This document shows positions 12,559 through 25,800 of a stretch of 64,000 nucleotides of DNA, in pieces; positions within the stretch are counted from its first letter, which is position 1, and each line of letters starts with the position of its first letter. The position numbers and the translations under genes were made by a program. Source of the stretch: Circinella umbellata (taxonomy: Eukaryota; Mucoromycota; Mucoromycetes; Mucorales; Lichtheimiaceae); NCBI GenBank assembly GCA_025093555.1, contig JAIWNF010000029.1:310001-374000 (forward strand), read 5' to 3'. The notes below the pieces were generated by a model. It made no database searches and was not told where the DNA came from. It worked only from the letters and a program-made list of their open reading frames with translations.

Positions 12559-14478
12559 ATGTCTCGCCTTATTCCCTCTGATCGAATTGCAACTGGGTCA
12601 TCCTGTATCATCAATGCTGATGCCCCACAAGAAAAAAAAACACGCCAATCTCTTACTAAGCGTCAAAAGCTCTCTATTGTATATAAATCCATGCAAACTG
12701 GTAAAGAACAAGTCGGACTGGCAAAATGGGCGAAGGAAAAGTGGAACCTCAAGACTGTCCCTTCGCAATCTACTATTTCTGATATTCTCAGTAAAAAAGA
12801 TAACTTGTTAGCTATGACTGACGAAGAACTTGATGGGAAAAGAAAACGACCATGTGCCCACCCTGATATGGAAAGAGCTCTTGCCCGGTTCGTCAATGAA
12901 ATGGAAAGTGAAGGTGCACCTGTCAGCCGTGAATCGCTCCGTGATCAAGCCATGGCAATTGGAAATGCTCTCAAGATTTCCAATTTTGAGTTTTCAGATG
13001 GCTGGATGTCCAATTTTGAGAAACGCTTTGGTTTTAAGTCACGAATTATGCATGGTGAAGCCGGATCAGCTGTGACAAGTACCCAAGATGTTCAAACACA
13101 AATATCTGACATCAAAGAGAAAATAAATGAGTACGGATTGTCAAATGTCTATAACTTTGACGAAACTGCTCTTTTTATGCTCAAGTACCCCGTCGAACAA
13201 TCTCAAAGACACCATTGTCAGGACAAAAGGATGATAAGACCAGAATAACAATTGCTTTTGCTTGTAATGCCGATGGATCACATAAGCATAAACTTTTTTT
13301 TATTGGACATGCAGCTAAACCTCGCTGTTTTGAGGGGAAAACAGGTAATCATATACGTAGTATTTATATAAATATATTATATTGATTAAATATATTTTAT
13401 GCTCTTTACTAATTTGCATATACTACATATAACTCTTTTTTATTATTATTATATTTAGGTGAGCAGCATGGTCATTGGTAGTGGAACAACTGAAAGGCTT
13501 GGATGACAGATGAGCTATTTGCATTGATCATGCGACGATTTGATATTACGATGGGTAATTTGAACAAGAAGGTCTTACTGTTAATAGATAATGCCCCAAG
13601 TCATAAGGTCCCCTCTCTGAACAATGTTGAGATTATGACTCTTCCTCCAAATACTACTTCTGTATATCAGCCATTAGATGCAGGCATTATTGTTGCTTTT
13701 AAGAAACAGTACAGGTATGTTTTAAAAAACGAGCTTTTATAATAGATTAATTTTTCTTTGTGATTATATTAACAGATTTTGTCTGTATTATATATATACT
13801 TAGAGCAACACAATATCGTACTGCAGGCCAGAAGTATCGAAATCACCAACTGGGTCAGCTCTATGATATAGACCAATTGACAGCTATGAAGTGGGCAAGA
13901 AATGCATGGGCAGGAATCTCTCACGAAACTATACAAAATTGCTGGGTTAAAACACTACTCTTAAACTTCGAGACAGAGCAAGAGAGAGCATTAAAGGAAG
14001 CTGCTGCAGAAGCAGATCGAAGGTTGTCAGATGAACTTGACATATTATTAGCTAATGTTCACCATGACTCTGCTGGAATAGAGAGTATTGACTTAATTCC
14101 AGATGAAGAATCTAAAGATATTCATGCTCCAATTCTAGTTGATGAGCTTATAAATGATGCAGTTATCGATGTAGATATTGGTATGTATTATATATATGTT
14201 TTTAAATTATATAAATATCTTTATAACAAGTAGTATAATATTAATGGGCCTACTTAAATATAGATACTCAAGAACAAGAGGAACAACATGACCAACAACG
14301 ACATTATGACCAACAAGAACAGCATGGCCCAGTATATACAAAGAAGGAGCAGAAGGAGCATATCAATGATTTTTTGAAGAAGATAGTAGTCGATCACGAA
14401 TCTGATCTTCAAGTTATAAAAATTTTACAAGAAAAAATTGAAAGACTAAAGTCAGAAGAGCAAAAAAATGCCCGGTAA
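12559..14478 (+). pseudogene. Tigger/pogo transposase (HTH-CENPB + DDE_1), inactivated
   Basis: The start at 12559 gives two N-terminal helix-turn-helix parts: LTKRQKLSIVYKSMQTG, then a CENP-B-like HPDMERALARFVNEMES and FSDGWMSNFEKRFG. The catalytic region begins YNFDETALF (first Asp). A one-base frame change near 13185 is followed by in-frame stops around 13470-13505. The frame then resumes with LLLIDNAPSHK (second Asp) and LPPNTTSVYQPLDAG (third catalytic position, Asp as in pogo). Two introns seem present (13713-13804 and after 14178), and the C-terminus is Gln/Glu-rich and ends NAR at 14478. With a frameshift plus two nonsense codons it cannot be active as read. Confidence 0.85.
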
Positions 14479-14963
14479 ACTAGTATTATTTCCTTTTTAA
14501 AAAAATAAAGATATGATTTGTCCGCTCGATATAACGATATTTTTGCCAAAACTCTATCAGATATCGTTATATAAAATTAACGATATTTCCCCGCTTAATC
14601 TGTCTTGAACCCCAAAACCCTATCGTTATATCGAAATATCATTATATCGAATATCGTTATAGCGAGCGGTGACTGTACTAGTCTAAATATTTATGATCGT
14701 GTTCTTAATTGTGGTATATATTGTAATGCTACCTCTAGAATTTTCATGAGAAATAGTTTTGCTGTACATTACCACCAAGCTATTGAGGAAGCTCGATCTT
14801 TTAGTGTAATGTCACACAATACATCTTCGCTTACATCCAATTACTACTTAAGTTACCTGGGCTTCTATGCTATTACACTGCACTCAATGTCATAAACCTG
14901 ATCATCATGTACCTATTTGTCCCTCTCATCCTCGAAACTTCCATACCTCCTGGGGGGTTGAAA

Positions 14964-17900
14964 CACCCCCTAGCCCCTTCTCGATTTTACCGAAAATTTG
15001 AGTCTCAGAAACAGGAAATATGTTTTTCCGTTTAAAATTCCGATAATGGTAATAGTAATAATGAAAAAAAAAAATTGACGAAAAAAAATTGACAATAAAA
15101 AAGTGATAATAGAAAATGATAATAAAAAATAATAATAAAAAAAAGTGATACGTAATAATAATAATAATAATAAAAGTAATGATAATGGATGATGGTAAAA
15201 ATTAATAATTTAGAGTTAATCTTGAAATACATGGATCCTTGATGAAACATGTAATATTTGTAGAATAAAAAGACTATGCATCAAAACATTATAAATACAG
15301 ACTTGAATATGATTAATTAATAATGACTATCATTTTATTTACTTTTATATAAGTTTATGGATTCTCATAAAAGACCATATTTCTATTATCTATTTCACCT
15401 TACCTTGTTTGATTATATTTACCACTTGTTGAACAAAAGTAGTGGATGAGTAAATGAAATAGGAATCTAAACATATGAAAAAAAATGGGTAGAAATGTAG
15501 TTTAGAGGTAGCGTGTATATGGATTATCGTCACGCCACGTTCGATCACGGCGTCGTCGTTCACGATACCGACGAACATGATGAAAGTAATCATTGGTGTT
15601 GTTATCACGGACTGAACGATCAAAGACGTCACGTTGATGTTGGTCTAATAAACCACGATAGTTGTTATAAGCACCACCAAGTGCTTGCTGTATATTAGCA
15701 AGTGCTTCCTGAAGGTGAGCAATCGACTCCTCTGCTTCTATTTGTTGTTGCCATTGGTCATTGACTATTATATCCTCCCTTTCTCCTTCTTCTTCTTCTT
15801 CATTGTTGGAAACGCTAGTAGGAGAGCTTGGGATTGGTGGATTTGGTGGATTTGGCGTTGTGACGGGTCTTATTTGTGGAGATACTAGACGGGTTGGACG
15901 AGTTGTTGTTTGTGGAACTTCTAATCCACCTTCAGGAAGTATTATAAGAGAAAAAGGATATGTATGGTTCTATATAGTAGTACGTTCATTAAAATACTTA
16001 TAAGTTCAAAAAGTATATTATCTTTATGTGATACATACCGGCAAAAGCCTCACATATGGAGCAATAGATTGGCGGCATATAAAGTAATCATGCGCACCAA
16101 AGACATTACGTAACAATGGAGTGGAATTGCGATAGCGTGATATAAGATGCTTGCAAAGCATAAAGCGACTGGTGGCAAAAGAAGGACAACCACATGTCCA
16201 ATTTTCCAATGATGGTAAGTATAATTGATCCGCATCAGGATTTTCTGCACGAGTCCCTCTGCTATTGGAGTCTGGATCACTACGACCAGTTTTGACATGC
16301 CACTCACGAACAAATTCCAATTCCCATTCAAGTTTTTCAGCGCGATTCACAACTTTTAACATAAAGTTGTGATGCACTTTAACTAACTGCTTTTGAATGA
16401 TGATCCACACAAGAAAGTCTAATCGTGGTCGATTACTGTTAATTAAAAAATCTCTTTTCAGGATTCTCCATTGTGACTCAATCATCATTGTTGTTTTGCC
16501 AATGGGAATGGGTACTCTGGTACTACGGGCCCATTTATTCCACCACGAATCGCGATACCATCTAGAATAAAGATACGCCCAAGCATCCTGAAGATTATGT
16601 TGTACACAAAAAGTATATATTTCTTCTGCACAGCGATTATGGATCTTAATAGAAGTAAAATACTCTATGATATATAAATTTAAATATATTTATTACGTAT
16701 TTCAATCATTACTATAAGATCAAATATATTTTACTTGACGCTTGAAATGCTATACGTACCTCCTTCGATCGGAATGTTACTATGCATATGGTAATGCTTT
16801 CGCATCATTACAATGATAGCCTCCCTATGTCCAGCATTTTCACATCTTCTTCCATTTCGATCTGCTGTTGGCTGAAATTGTCGACTGACGAATGGGAATC
16901 GATTTACAGCTTCATTAATGTTATATTGTGGATTAGATAGCTTGGGCTTTGCAAGCTGTAACTTAACAGCGCGCATTAGATGCCAAAGACATAGTCGCAC
17001 AGCATTGCCGCCGAAAACTTGACTAATCGCATCGATTTGGCCTTCATCTTTGTCTGTGAACATGAATCTAGGGTTCAAACCTCGGCTACGCAACCTAGTA
17101 AAAAATCCAGCAATTAATTGTGATCGTGTTGCTTCTTGTATTTCTTCGGCGGTAGGAGCGTAAGTAGTAGGTGTGTTATCAATGTTGGGGGTTGGAGAGT
17201 TGCTGGTATTGATTGTAGTAGTATGATTGGTATGATTCGTTGGATCAGATTGGTCATTAGAGTTAATGGGTTCATTGATTGGGTTCATTCTCAATAAGAA
17301 ATATGCAATCGGGAACCCGATGCCATTGACTGACGCGACAATACTAAAAAGCTCATGACCAGTACGATTGGTTTTGTAGGTACTATCTACATGGAACTCT
17401 TCAACTTCTGCCATTTCACATATTACTCTGAACAACAGCATAGTGAAGCCCAAAGTAGAGTATTGTTGGCGGGTACGACCAAGTATCTGTTTTATTTATT
17501 TTACACTTAATAAACTAGTTTTCTATTTATCATACCATGTCTGTTTCGCCATAAATAGTCTTAAAACTTATATCCCATGGTACAATAGTATAAAGGTGAC
17601 TTACTTTCTCAACACCTCGCGCTGCTGCTCTATCTAAATGCATTTCCGTAGACGTGAACTGATTTCTGTGAAGTTTATACTGGCTTTCGAACGATTTATT
17701 CCACCAGTAGTAAACTTGGGCTTGTGTGAGTGTACCCATTGTATTAGGATACACGGTCAAAATATCCAAATACAAGTCTTGGGCATTCATTGTAATGCAT
17801 TTTTCACTAATATACGTAATTAGTTCACGATCAACGTTGTTGTTTGTCGCACTAGGAGCGGCGCGATGGCCAGTAGAATGCTCAATAGTGATACGAACAT

Positions 17901-18645
17901 AGCTATTAGGTCTATCAATCATCCCATTGATGTAACCATTACAGCTAAATGTGTCCATCCGTGTATGTATCCTTCTACGGCGATTATCTGGAACTTGTCG
18001 TTGACTTTCCGAGGATTGAGAACAGCAACAAATAAATGTACTGCCAAACTTTAAGTGAGTAGCAGCCGTGAAATAATGATAATAATGATATCCATCGCGT
18101 GCTTCAATGCTGGTACGGATATGCGTAACTAAATGCTGATCATCCATGTCCAACATTTCTTGATCGAGGCGAATGTATGCAGTAATCGAGTAGTCAATTG
18201 ACGCATCATCTCGGTTTGTTTCGGTTATTTCTTCATCGTCGTAACGAGAAGGAATCATCTCCAATGCTTCTTCTAATGTAACGAGTAAATCGTCAGCGAT
18301 TGGTTTACCAACATCGCTTCTACGATTTCGGCACGTTTTACAGGTTTTGTATTGTCTCTGTCTACCTGCAAATAACTCAGTAGGTTTAAAACTATGACAG
18401 GCAGTGCAGTAAGTGGTGGCTGGGGTGATGTTGGTAGCAGTATTGTTATCCATTTCGATATTTTTAAAGTGATTAAAGTAAAAAAAAGTAATAATAATAA
18501 TAATAACAATTTTCTTTTTGAAAAAAACAGGTACTTTATTTTTTTTTTTTTGATCACTGAGTTTTTTATGGAAACAAATTTATCCGCGATTTTTTTTCCG
18601 GGTCACGTGTTCGGTAAAATCGAGAAGGCGCTGGCTAGTCGGGGG
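14964..18645 (-). mobile_element. MULE element (SWIM-finger type), inverted ends visible
   Basis: Inverted ends share CCTTCTCGATTTTACCGAA (left 14976-14994, right 18613-18630 in reverse) plus an outer C-run/CTAGCC block. Between them is a four-exon MULE transposase on the minus strand. Target duplication is not certain because a palindromic element abuts the right end at about 18641. The left end lies inside the gag-like remnant. Coordinates of the outermost bases are approximate. Confidence 0.75.
15502..18453 (-). CDS. MULE transposase with SWIM zinc finger, apparently intact, 4 exons
   Basis: Exons 18453-17536, 17486-16760, 16664-16039 and 15969-15502 join in frame (2739 nt, 912 residues) with GT/AG borders throughout. 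The N-terminus has a zinc-binding pair (YCTACHSF then CKTCRNRR). The catalytic core has EEFHVDSTYKTN (Asp 1), FMFTDKDEGQ (Asp 2), the LCLWHLMRAV C-x2-H motif and TTMMIESQWRILKR (catalytic Glu). A SWIM finger follows (CGCPSF...CKHL), then a Pro/Glu-rich linker and an Arg-rich C-terminus (YRERRRRDRTWRDD). No stop or frameshift is found, unlike most neighbours, so this copy may be recent or active. A poly-Asn/Thr insertion lies between the first Asp and the second. Confidence 0.88.
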
Positions 18646-19655
18646 TTGAACATTAATTTAATGTTTACAAAATATTTATAGAATTCTTAAATTCTATATA
18701 TAAATAAAATAAATGTATGCCAAGAGATTAAAATCAAAATATAAAATATTTTTGATTTTCTTGGCATTGAAATAATAAAAATATCAAAATTTATGAAATT
18801 TTGGATATTTTGAGATTTATGAAATTTATGGATTTTATAAAAATCATAAATTAATATTATATATATTAAAGAAAAATAAAAATATTTATTTTTCAACAAC
18901 AACAAGAACAACAACAACAACACAATAATTATTTACATAATTCTTGTTTATATATATTAAAAAGCAAATAAAATCAATGATTTTCTTGTTTTTAGAATAT
19001 TTATTTAAATATTCAGATAGCATAGCTATCAAAAAGAATAAAAATTATCAAATTTATTATATAATAAATTAATTTTTATCTTTTATATAGAATTTATTTT
19101 TTAAATATATTTTTAAAAATATGATTACGTAATCATATTTGATTTTCATATGAAAATTTAAAAATATAAAAAATATAATTCTTGAAGTTCTACGAACTTT
19201 GGAAATATTAAATATATATAAAATAAATTAGACCTAACGCTAATTTATTTTGTTTGTGTAACAAACTTATATATATATTTTTATTTCTGAAAAAAACAAG
19301 ATTTGTGTTACAAATATTTGTTTTTTAATATATATAAACAAGAATTATGTAAATAATTATTGTGTTGTTGTTGTTGTTCTTGTTGTTGTTGAAAAATAAA
19401 TATTTTTATTTTTCTTTAATATATATAATATTAATTTATGATTTTTATAAAATCCATAAATTTCATAAATCTCAAAATATCCAAAATTTCATAAATTTTG
19501 ATATTTTTATTATTTCAATGCCAAGAAAATCAAAAATATTTTATATTTTGATTTTAATCTCTTGGCATACATTTATTTTATTTATATATAAAAATATTAT
19601 AGAATTTAAGAATTCTATAAATATTTTGTAAACATTAAATTAATGTTCAACCCCC
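18641..19655. repeat. Palindromic (fold-back) element A
   Basis: The left arm (18641 to about 18960) is the near-perfect reverse complement of the right arm (about 19322-19655), with a spacer of about 360 bp. The tips read GGGGGTTGAACATTAATTTA. Inside lie further short hairpins: GATAGCATAGCTATC at about 19017, GATTACGTAATC at 19123, AGTTCTACGAACT at 19187, AAATAAATTAG/CTAATTTATTT at 19221, and GTTTGTGTAACAAAC at 19252. The long open frames in each arm are mirror shadows. There is no transposase, so it is non-autonomous. Confidence 0.85.
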
Positions 19656-19727
19656 TTATAGAAAAGAAATGTCTTTTCTATATAAATTAACATAAAATAT
19701 TGATGAATATCTAGAATATTCATCTAG
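19656..19727. repeat. Short hairpins between the two fold-back elements
   Basis: TATAGAAAAGA-AATG-TCTTTTCTATA is a perfect 11-bp stem, followed by GATGAATAT...ATATTCATC, another stem. The linker has the same hairpin-rich character as the elements on both sides. Confidence 0.7.
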
Positions 19728-20559
19728 AGGATTAAATATAAATCTGATGATTACAAAAATTTCTTAATTTTTTTATCATCTATAATATTTATATAAATTA
19801 ATAAATAAATTTTATTCTTAAAAAAATATTTTTATTTTTTTCAAATGCCAAGAAAAATAAAAACAAAGTGTTTTTCTTTTTCACAATACACCACAACACC
19901 ACAACAACAACAAAGGTAAACCTTTCTTGTTCTTATTTATATATATTAAAAAACAAATATTTGTATAACAAATCTTGTTTTTAGAATCTGTAAGATTCAG
20001 ATAGCGTAGCTATCAAAAAGTATAAAAATTATCAAAAATTATTATATATAAGAATTTTAATTTTTAACTTTTTAAATAAAATTTATTTTAAGAACTTATT
20101 TTAATCATATGATTTAATTGATTACGTAATCAATTATAATTATCATATGAAAACTTAAAATAAATAAAAAATATAATTTTTAAAGTTCTATGAACTTTTG
20201 AAATATTAAATATATATAAAATAAATTAGTCCTAACGCTAATTTATTTTGTTTGTGTAACAAACCTATATATATATTTTTATTTCTTTTGTCAAATATTT
20301 GACAGAAAAACAAGAAAATCAATGATTTTATTTGTTTTTTAATATATATAAATAAGAACAAGAAAGGTTTACCTTTGTTGTTGTTGTGGTGTTGTGGTGT
20401 ATTGTGAAAAAGAAAAACACTTTGTTTTTATTTTTCTTGGCATTTGAAAAAAATAAAAATATTTTTTTAAGAATAAAATTTATTTATTAATTTATATAAA
20501 TATTATAGATGATAAAAAATTAAGAAATTTTTGTAATCATCAGATTTATATTTAATCCT
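19728..20559. repeat. Palindromic (fold-back) element B, relative of A
   Basis: The left arm, starting AGGATTAAATATAAATCTGA, is mirrored at the right end (ending at 20559). Each arm is about 230 bp or more and contains a GTTGTTGTTGTGG/CCACAACAAC block. The core shares blocks with element A: GATAGC.TAGCTATCAAAAAG (19015 and 19997) and CCTAACGCTAATTTATTT followed by GTTTGTGTAACAAAC (19221-19266 and 20219-20264). A and B are therefore diverged copies of one family placed side by side. Confidence 0.85.
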
Positions 20560-21235
20560 CCTGGACTTGTAGTAAAGTTAGTCATATCTTCATTAACTGC
20601 ACTGATGAATAAGAACACCTTCGGGTAATAAAGAAAATAACAGATCAGAAGGTCGTCATATTTGCAACAGTAACATAAGCCGTTCCACTCCTGTAACAGG
20701 CTGAACCAACACCACAGTACTGCCTGAAGCTCTAGCACAAACGTTTGCTGGTGACACTACTAAGAAACCATTACTCATTACTCAAGAAGCATAAACATTG
20801 ACTATCACTGACGACTCTGATGATAGTAGTAATGAGGAAATGATTAACACCACACACGAGCTTGATAATAATATCATTATTGTTCCACTAGCTGCTGCTA
20901 TTGACAATGCTACAGTTTCACTTAGCGTCACTTTTGCTGAAAAAAAACAACAAATCTGCCAGCCTTCATCAATATTATACAACAAGCTGCTAGTCAACAA
21001 ATTCATACTAACTAGCACACACAATATCCTTTGTCAACAAAAGACCGCCCTCACCTCTTAGGTCTTCCTTATCATGCACAAATAGTAGGAGCCATAATGT
21101 TTCGCCTATCCTTTTCTTACACCATGGGAAATGTTCACAAGGTTTGCAAGGTTCACAAGGTCTGTAATATAGTATTAAACTCAGTACAGAAAGGTTTTTA
21201 ATTTAGATATTTGTACTCTCAAACGTAACCAAATG
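20560..21235 (+). pseudogene. Fragment of gag-like mobile protein
   Basis: Plus-strand pieces such as LTITDDSDDSSNEEMINTTHELDNN are interrupted by stops. The Thr/Asp-rich start resembles the fragment at 11490-11580, suggesting the same family. Nothing more can be assigned. Confidence 0.3.
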
Positions 21236-21659
21236 AAGTTTTAGTCTATCTATATCTCAGTCACTCCTTTAACCAATAATACAGTCACGTTGTCTTGCAA
21301 TTTATCTATGCAAGCAGAAAACTCGAGGTTCAGGTTGTACAGTATTGCTTGTTGCATTTGTTTGTGGATCTTGAGGTAAAAACAAACCATCAAGTTGTAC
21401 CAGGGATGAAGAGAGTTCAGCCATAATATTATCAATTGCAAGAAGCATTTGATTATAAATGGCATCACCTGGTTCTAGGTTAGGATTGTTTAATTCATTT
21501 CGTGCTGCATGAAGAAAATCTCTGGAGAGTACATTTCAATAAGTTTCCTATAATAAATATGGGTCAGAAGGGTTACGAAAAGCAAGTATGATGGCAAATA
21601 ATTGACACAGAGCAGAAGGCATTTTATAAAGTGAGGCTTGTTGTAAGCATAGGAGATTG

Positions 21660-21965
21660 ATCGAATATCTTATAATAATAAGACTTTTAATGTAATTAAA
21701 AAATCTTTTAATTATTAAGATATTAAAATATAAATAAAAAAGTTTTTTTCTATTTTTATTTTATTTGATTTCTTAAATCGAATGGATTATCTAATTCCTA
21801 GATAGAAAGAAGGTATCTAATAAAAATTAAAGATTTTTGGAAGAGGTCTGGACCTTACTAAGTAAACCCTAAACAGCTAGTAAGTTGTTATCTAGACTTA
21901 ATTAAGAATCTAAAAGATTCTGATAAGTCTCCATACATCTGACTCTTCTTGGTTAGTAACAATTC
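21660..21965. repeat. Interspersed repeat inside the Helitron (copy 1)
   Basis: The block AATAATAAGACTTTTAATGT...AAAAAATCT recurs at about 40434-40465. It contains short inverted repeats (GATTTCTTAAATC and similar). It separates two Helitron protein pieces, so it is an insertion of a small non-coding element. Confidence 0.45.
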
Positions 21966-22886
21966 CACATTGGCGAGCAGTAGCCTAGAATGTTGGTAAA
22001 AGCTCACTATCAGCTATACACAAATCTTCAAAGGGGATTGCACCTGGAATATGATACAAAAGCATTTGAAGATGATACTTTTCAACACCATGTAGAGAAA
22101 CTGCATAAATGCAACCTATGGTGCCCCCATAGCTATGCTCACAAATTTTCCAACGTCGAGTGAACTTAACAAACACATAATTTTCAGGAAAATCAGGGTA
22201 TAAAATGGCTCTTGTAGCAACGTCTTCAGCATTGATTAAAAACTAAGCAGATAGTGCTGTTTCATGTGCACAGCCTGCAACAATAATAGAATTTTCTTTC
22301 TTGTTAAACTGCACATATTGCTCATCTGGAAAATGAACAGCTAAACGTTGATGGTTTGGAAATTCTTGATGTAAGTTGAAAGAGAAGAAATGCCAGCACC
22401 CTTCTGATGCCAATACATACTGAGCATCCAGATATAAATGAGTTGAATCAAACTCATTATTATTATTTCTTGCATTATTATTGTTTTGTCATGGATGATA
22501 CTGAGTCAATTCCAAAGAAGCATGACCATGCCCTTTATATATATATTTATATATTGGTTTTTTCCAATTGATTTGTGCACACAATTTTTTTTTGCGCCCT
22601 GAGATTTTTTTTTGTGCATTGAATTTTCTATTTTGTGCCCCTAACCTTAACCTTTTCTTTTTTTTTATAATAAAAATGTACCATAACAATGTCCCCGCTA
22701 AATACATGACCTGCTTTAACATTGCTGATGCGATCATTGAGCCCACTTCAATGGAAGTAGAAGAAGTTCAATTAGGATTATATGAAACAGCTGACCTGGA
22801 ATGGCAAGAATGGCAACCAGGCCAGGATGAAAAAAAGCCTATGAAAGAAACAAGCCAGATATTAAAAAACTTATAGATCTCGATAC

Positions 22887-25800
22887 AGGTGGTGTGTTTT
22901 TTCACGTAGATTTTCGACTTTTTGTGTACTTCGCCACTCACCTTAGGTTACACAATATAATTTGTATTATAAAATAAATAAAGCATGTTTTTTCACGTAG
23001 TATTTTTCAGGTACTTTTTTCAAAGATGCTTTTTTGTGTATATTTTTTTATGTAGTTTATTGTTTTTGCATTTTTCACAACAAAAATTGACTTTGTCTAT
23101 CTTAACTAGCCTATCTTCTTATATTACTTTATTACTTACTTTACAACCAAATATAATGATTGTTCCATATTTCCCATGCACCACATTGTACCCTAATAAC
23201 TCTGTTTGGAATACTTCGACATTCACTTCGATACCGATTAAAGCAAGCAAATTTACTATAATCACTTTCTCGCTCAATTTAAACCAAATAAAAATTACAA
23301 AGGAAAATTAAAAACAACATCCGACAAATTAGCATAACAAACCAGAAGAGAGATTGTGTACAATTTTGTGCAATGCCACATGGCCATTATTAAATATTTA
23401 AATAAAGTAGAATCAGTTGTAAACATGCATAATTACATACCATCACGAGTAGCATAGCATCTACCTTTGTAAATGTCCAACCATGCTGTCGAGCAATTAT
23501 ATTCAACTACCTCATGTTTGTATATTGGACAGATACGTGGCCATTTAATTTTGCCAACGGATTCTTCTTTGACGATAAATGCATAGAAATGATTTATGTA
23601 TAAGTGTAATACAATAGGCGTAATATCTTGGACTTGTTCAGGATGGGTAACCGACGAAGCTTCTTCGAAAGGCAGATATGTATTGGATTCTATTCCTGCA
23701 AGTATGACGACAGGTCGCTTACATACTGTAGCCAAAAGAACAGCACAATCAATACTATCAAACCAGTTAATAGAGCTCACGGATCCCTCTGGTTGATAGA
23801 GTTTTTCGTGTAGTTTTTCATAGTCCAATGCGCCAAACAACTGTTTTAAAAAAGCTTGTTCTTGTTTCAAACCAGCTCGCATAATTTCTTTTAGTGTGTA
23901 ATAATGCTTTTCATCATTAAACATCACAAGAGAAGCTGCTCTCCAGCTGCAGTTACCATCATTATTTGGACAGAAACGTCCAACAAAATCCTCCTTGTTG
24001 AATTTGTATTGCTGAAGAATATATTTCGGAATACTTGAAAGACGAAGCTTTTTAAACAAGAGATCATACCTACCCCTCAAATATAATATATAGTTAGCAA
24101 CTTAAATTCATACCTACCTCGCATTTTATTCGTTCCCTTGATGTTTGATGTTTGCTGGCAAACTACCACTCACCTAGCAGACTGATCTGATGTTTTGAGG
24201 CGCTTTGCTTCTCTTTCTTCCGATTCTTGTTTTCATTTTTGTTTGGCTTATTTGTATTCTTCGCGAACTTTTTTGGTTTGTTCTTTACGAAGTTTCGCCA
24301 ATCTTTCACGTCTTGCCTTCGACTCTTCTTCGACATGGCTTCTTTTGTCTTTTGTCCCCTTCTTTTCTTCTTCACCATCCTTTTCTCCTTTGTTCTTTTT
24401 TAAACTGCTGCTTCCTTTCTCGTCTTTATCTTCTATTTTGGGCAAATCAATGCCTGCTTTACCCTTTTGTTTTTCTTGAGCTAGTAAATGCGGTTTGTGA
24501 GTATAATAATACTAACGTAATCCATTCATGTAATATATACATTTTGTACTTTACCAGAACCAAGAAGAGCCTTTGTTGTGTCGGGCGCGCGACCGTCATT
24601 GGTGAACCGTATGGTCCTTTGCTTGGAACTATTATTATAATAAGACATAAACATCAAAATGCCACTCCACATTCACTGATATATATAAATAAATACTACC
24701 TTTGCTTTCGCAAATCCTTGACCTTGAAAGCATCATCAAAAGACTCAAAATCCGCCTCAATTGATTGCAAATAACAAAAGATATTGCGAAGGGTATCCAT
24801 AATCGACTTTTTTCGTTGTACGATTTGATACAGGTCGCGATGGAATGCTTCGATGCCGTTCGTCGTTCTAGTATTAGCTTCCTGTAGCTCTTTCTTCAGC
24901 ACATCCTTAGATCTAAAGATCATTGATGCAACTTCGTCTCTTATCCACCACTTCAGCCAACGCTCACAATTGGGAAAATCATCACGTAGCTGTTGTACAG
25001 CATGCTCAAAGGTTTTTTCACTTTTTGCATTATACATGGTGTTGGTCAAGTCCAAAAACTCCATGTCTGATCCATGTGGGACAATCGAATGATTTGAGAT
25101 AAGTCTTTGGACACTTTGCTTATAATGATAATAGCAACCGCGAAGAAGTGTTACTGGATCGATATTACTTTGGGGAAATGCTTCTTTAAACCCTAAAATG
25201 AATCCTTGTCTTTGTGCTTGACTGTAATCCATAATCTAGAATAAAACAAAACCAAAACAAGACATTAATACATTGCATTGATATGTCACATACTAGATAA
25301 TATTCCCAATCGAAAATACAATCGAGTTTCTTTTATCTTTTAGACACGACTTAGCTACATATCGAGTTGGTATAATCTGTCACTTAGTTTCCCATTCGTG
25401 CAACGTTATATAACAGGCTTCGTTCCATCGATGGATATTATAGACCACATTACCACGATCAAATATCACAACCATTACACGCCGGTTTTTTTCTCTCTCC
25501 CAGACCATATCTTTTTCGGATTATCATGCTAATACAACCTAGCAAATGTTAAACCTCAAACAATAATCTATCTCAATGCACCCATTCTCTTTTTTCCCTT
25601 CATCTATAGCAATCTATAGCACATCACGATAGCCTGTCATTATATAATATTAAATAATCAGTTCTACATACCAAACCAGAAAAGTTGATATCAATATCTT
25701 CATCCAAACGTCCAATGGCAAAAGCAAAAGTTCGAAAGAATGCAAGAAAGTACGCCTTAAAATGATCAGTTGTTAAACCATCCAGGACAGCTTGGAACAC

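Larger units (their letters stand above)
11893..14675 (+). mobile_element. pogo/Tigger-type DNA transposon, complete ends, TA target duplication
   Basis: The 5' end begins CAGTCACCGCTCGATATAAC. The 3' end is its reverse complement with one mismatch in about 24 bases. TA sits on both sides (11891-11892 and 14676-14677). Both subterminal regions carry extra copies of ATCGTTATATCGA (11938-11969 and 14620-14665), plausible transposase-binding sites. The internal gene is a CENP-B/Tigger-type transposase, and CAG ends with TA duplication are standard for the pogo group. The element is 2783 bp. Confidence 0.9.
11391..14960 (+). pseudogene. Decayed gag-like remnant, split by the pogo/Tigger element
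   Basis: Left of the transposon, an ATG at 11391 opens MASSAKIQNLSDNGSG, followed by broken Thr/Asp-rich frames (TTTDDSDTQKANKT). Right of it, around 14875-14930, one frame reads CTQCHKPDHHVPIC, which fits a CCHC zinc knuckle like those of retrotransposon Gag proteins. A related Thr/Asp-rich fragment (LTITDDSDDSSNEEM) occurs at 20790-20850. Several stops and frame changes are present, so it is non-coding now. Assignment to a gag protein rests mainly on the knuckle. Confidence 0.35.

Noticed and set aside
18687..18923. Mirror-image ORFs in the palindrome arms (also 19362-19631)
   Set aside because: They are identical because the arms are inverted copies; the peptide is Leu/Ile/Tyr-rich and expected from AT-rich DNA.
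24195..24774. Plus-strand ORFs opposite the Lys/Glu-rich linker of the OTU-MULE
   Set aside because: Antisense shadows of a biased coding region; Phe/Leu/Ser-rich with no domain.
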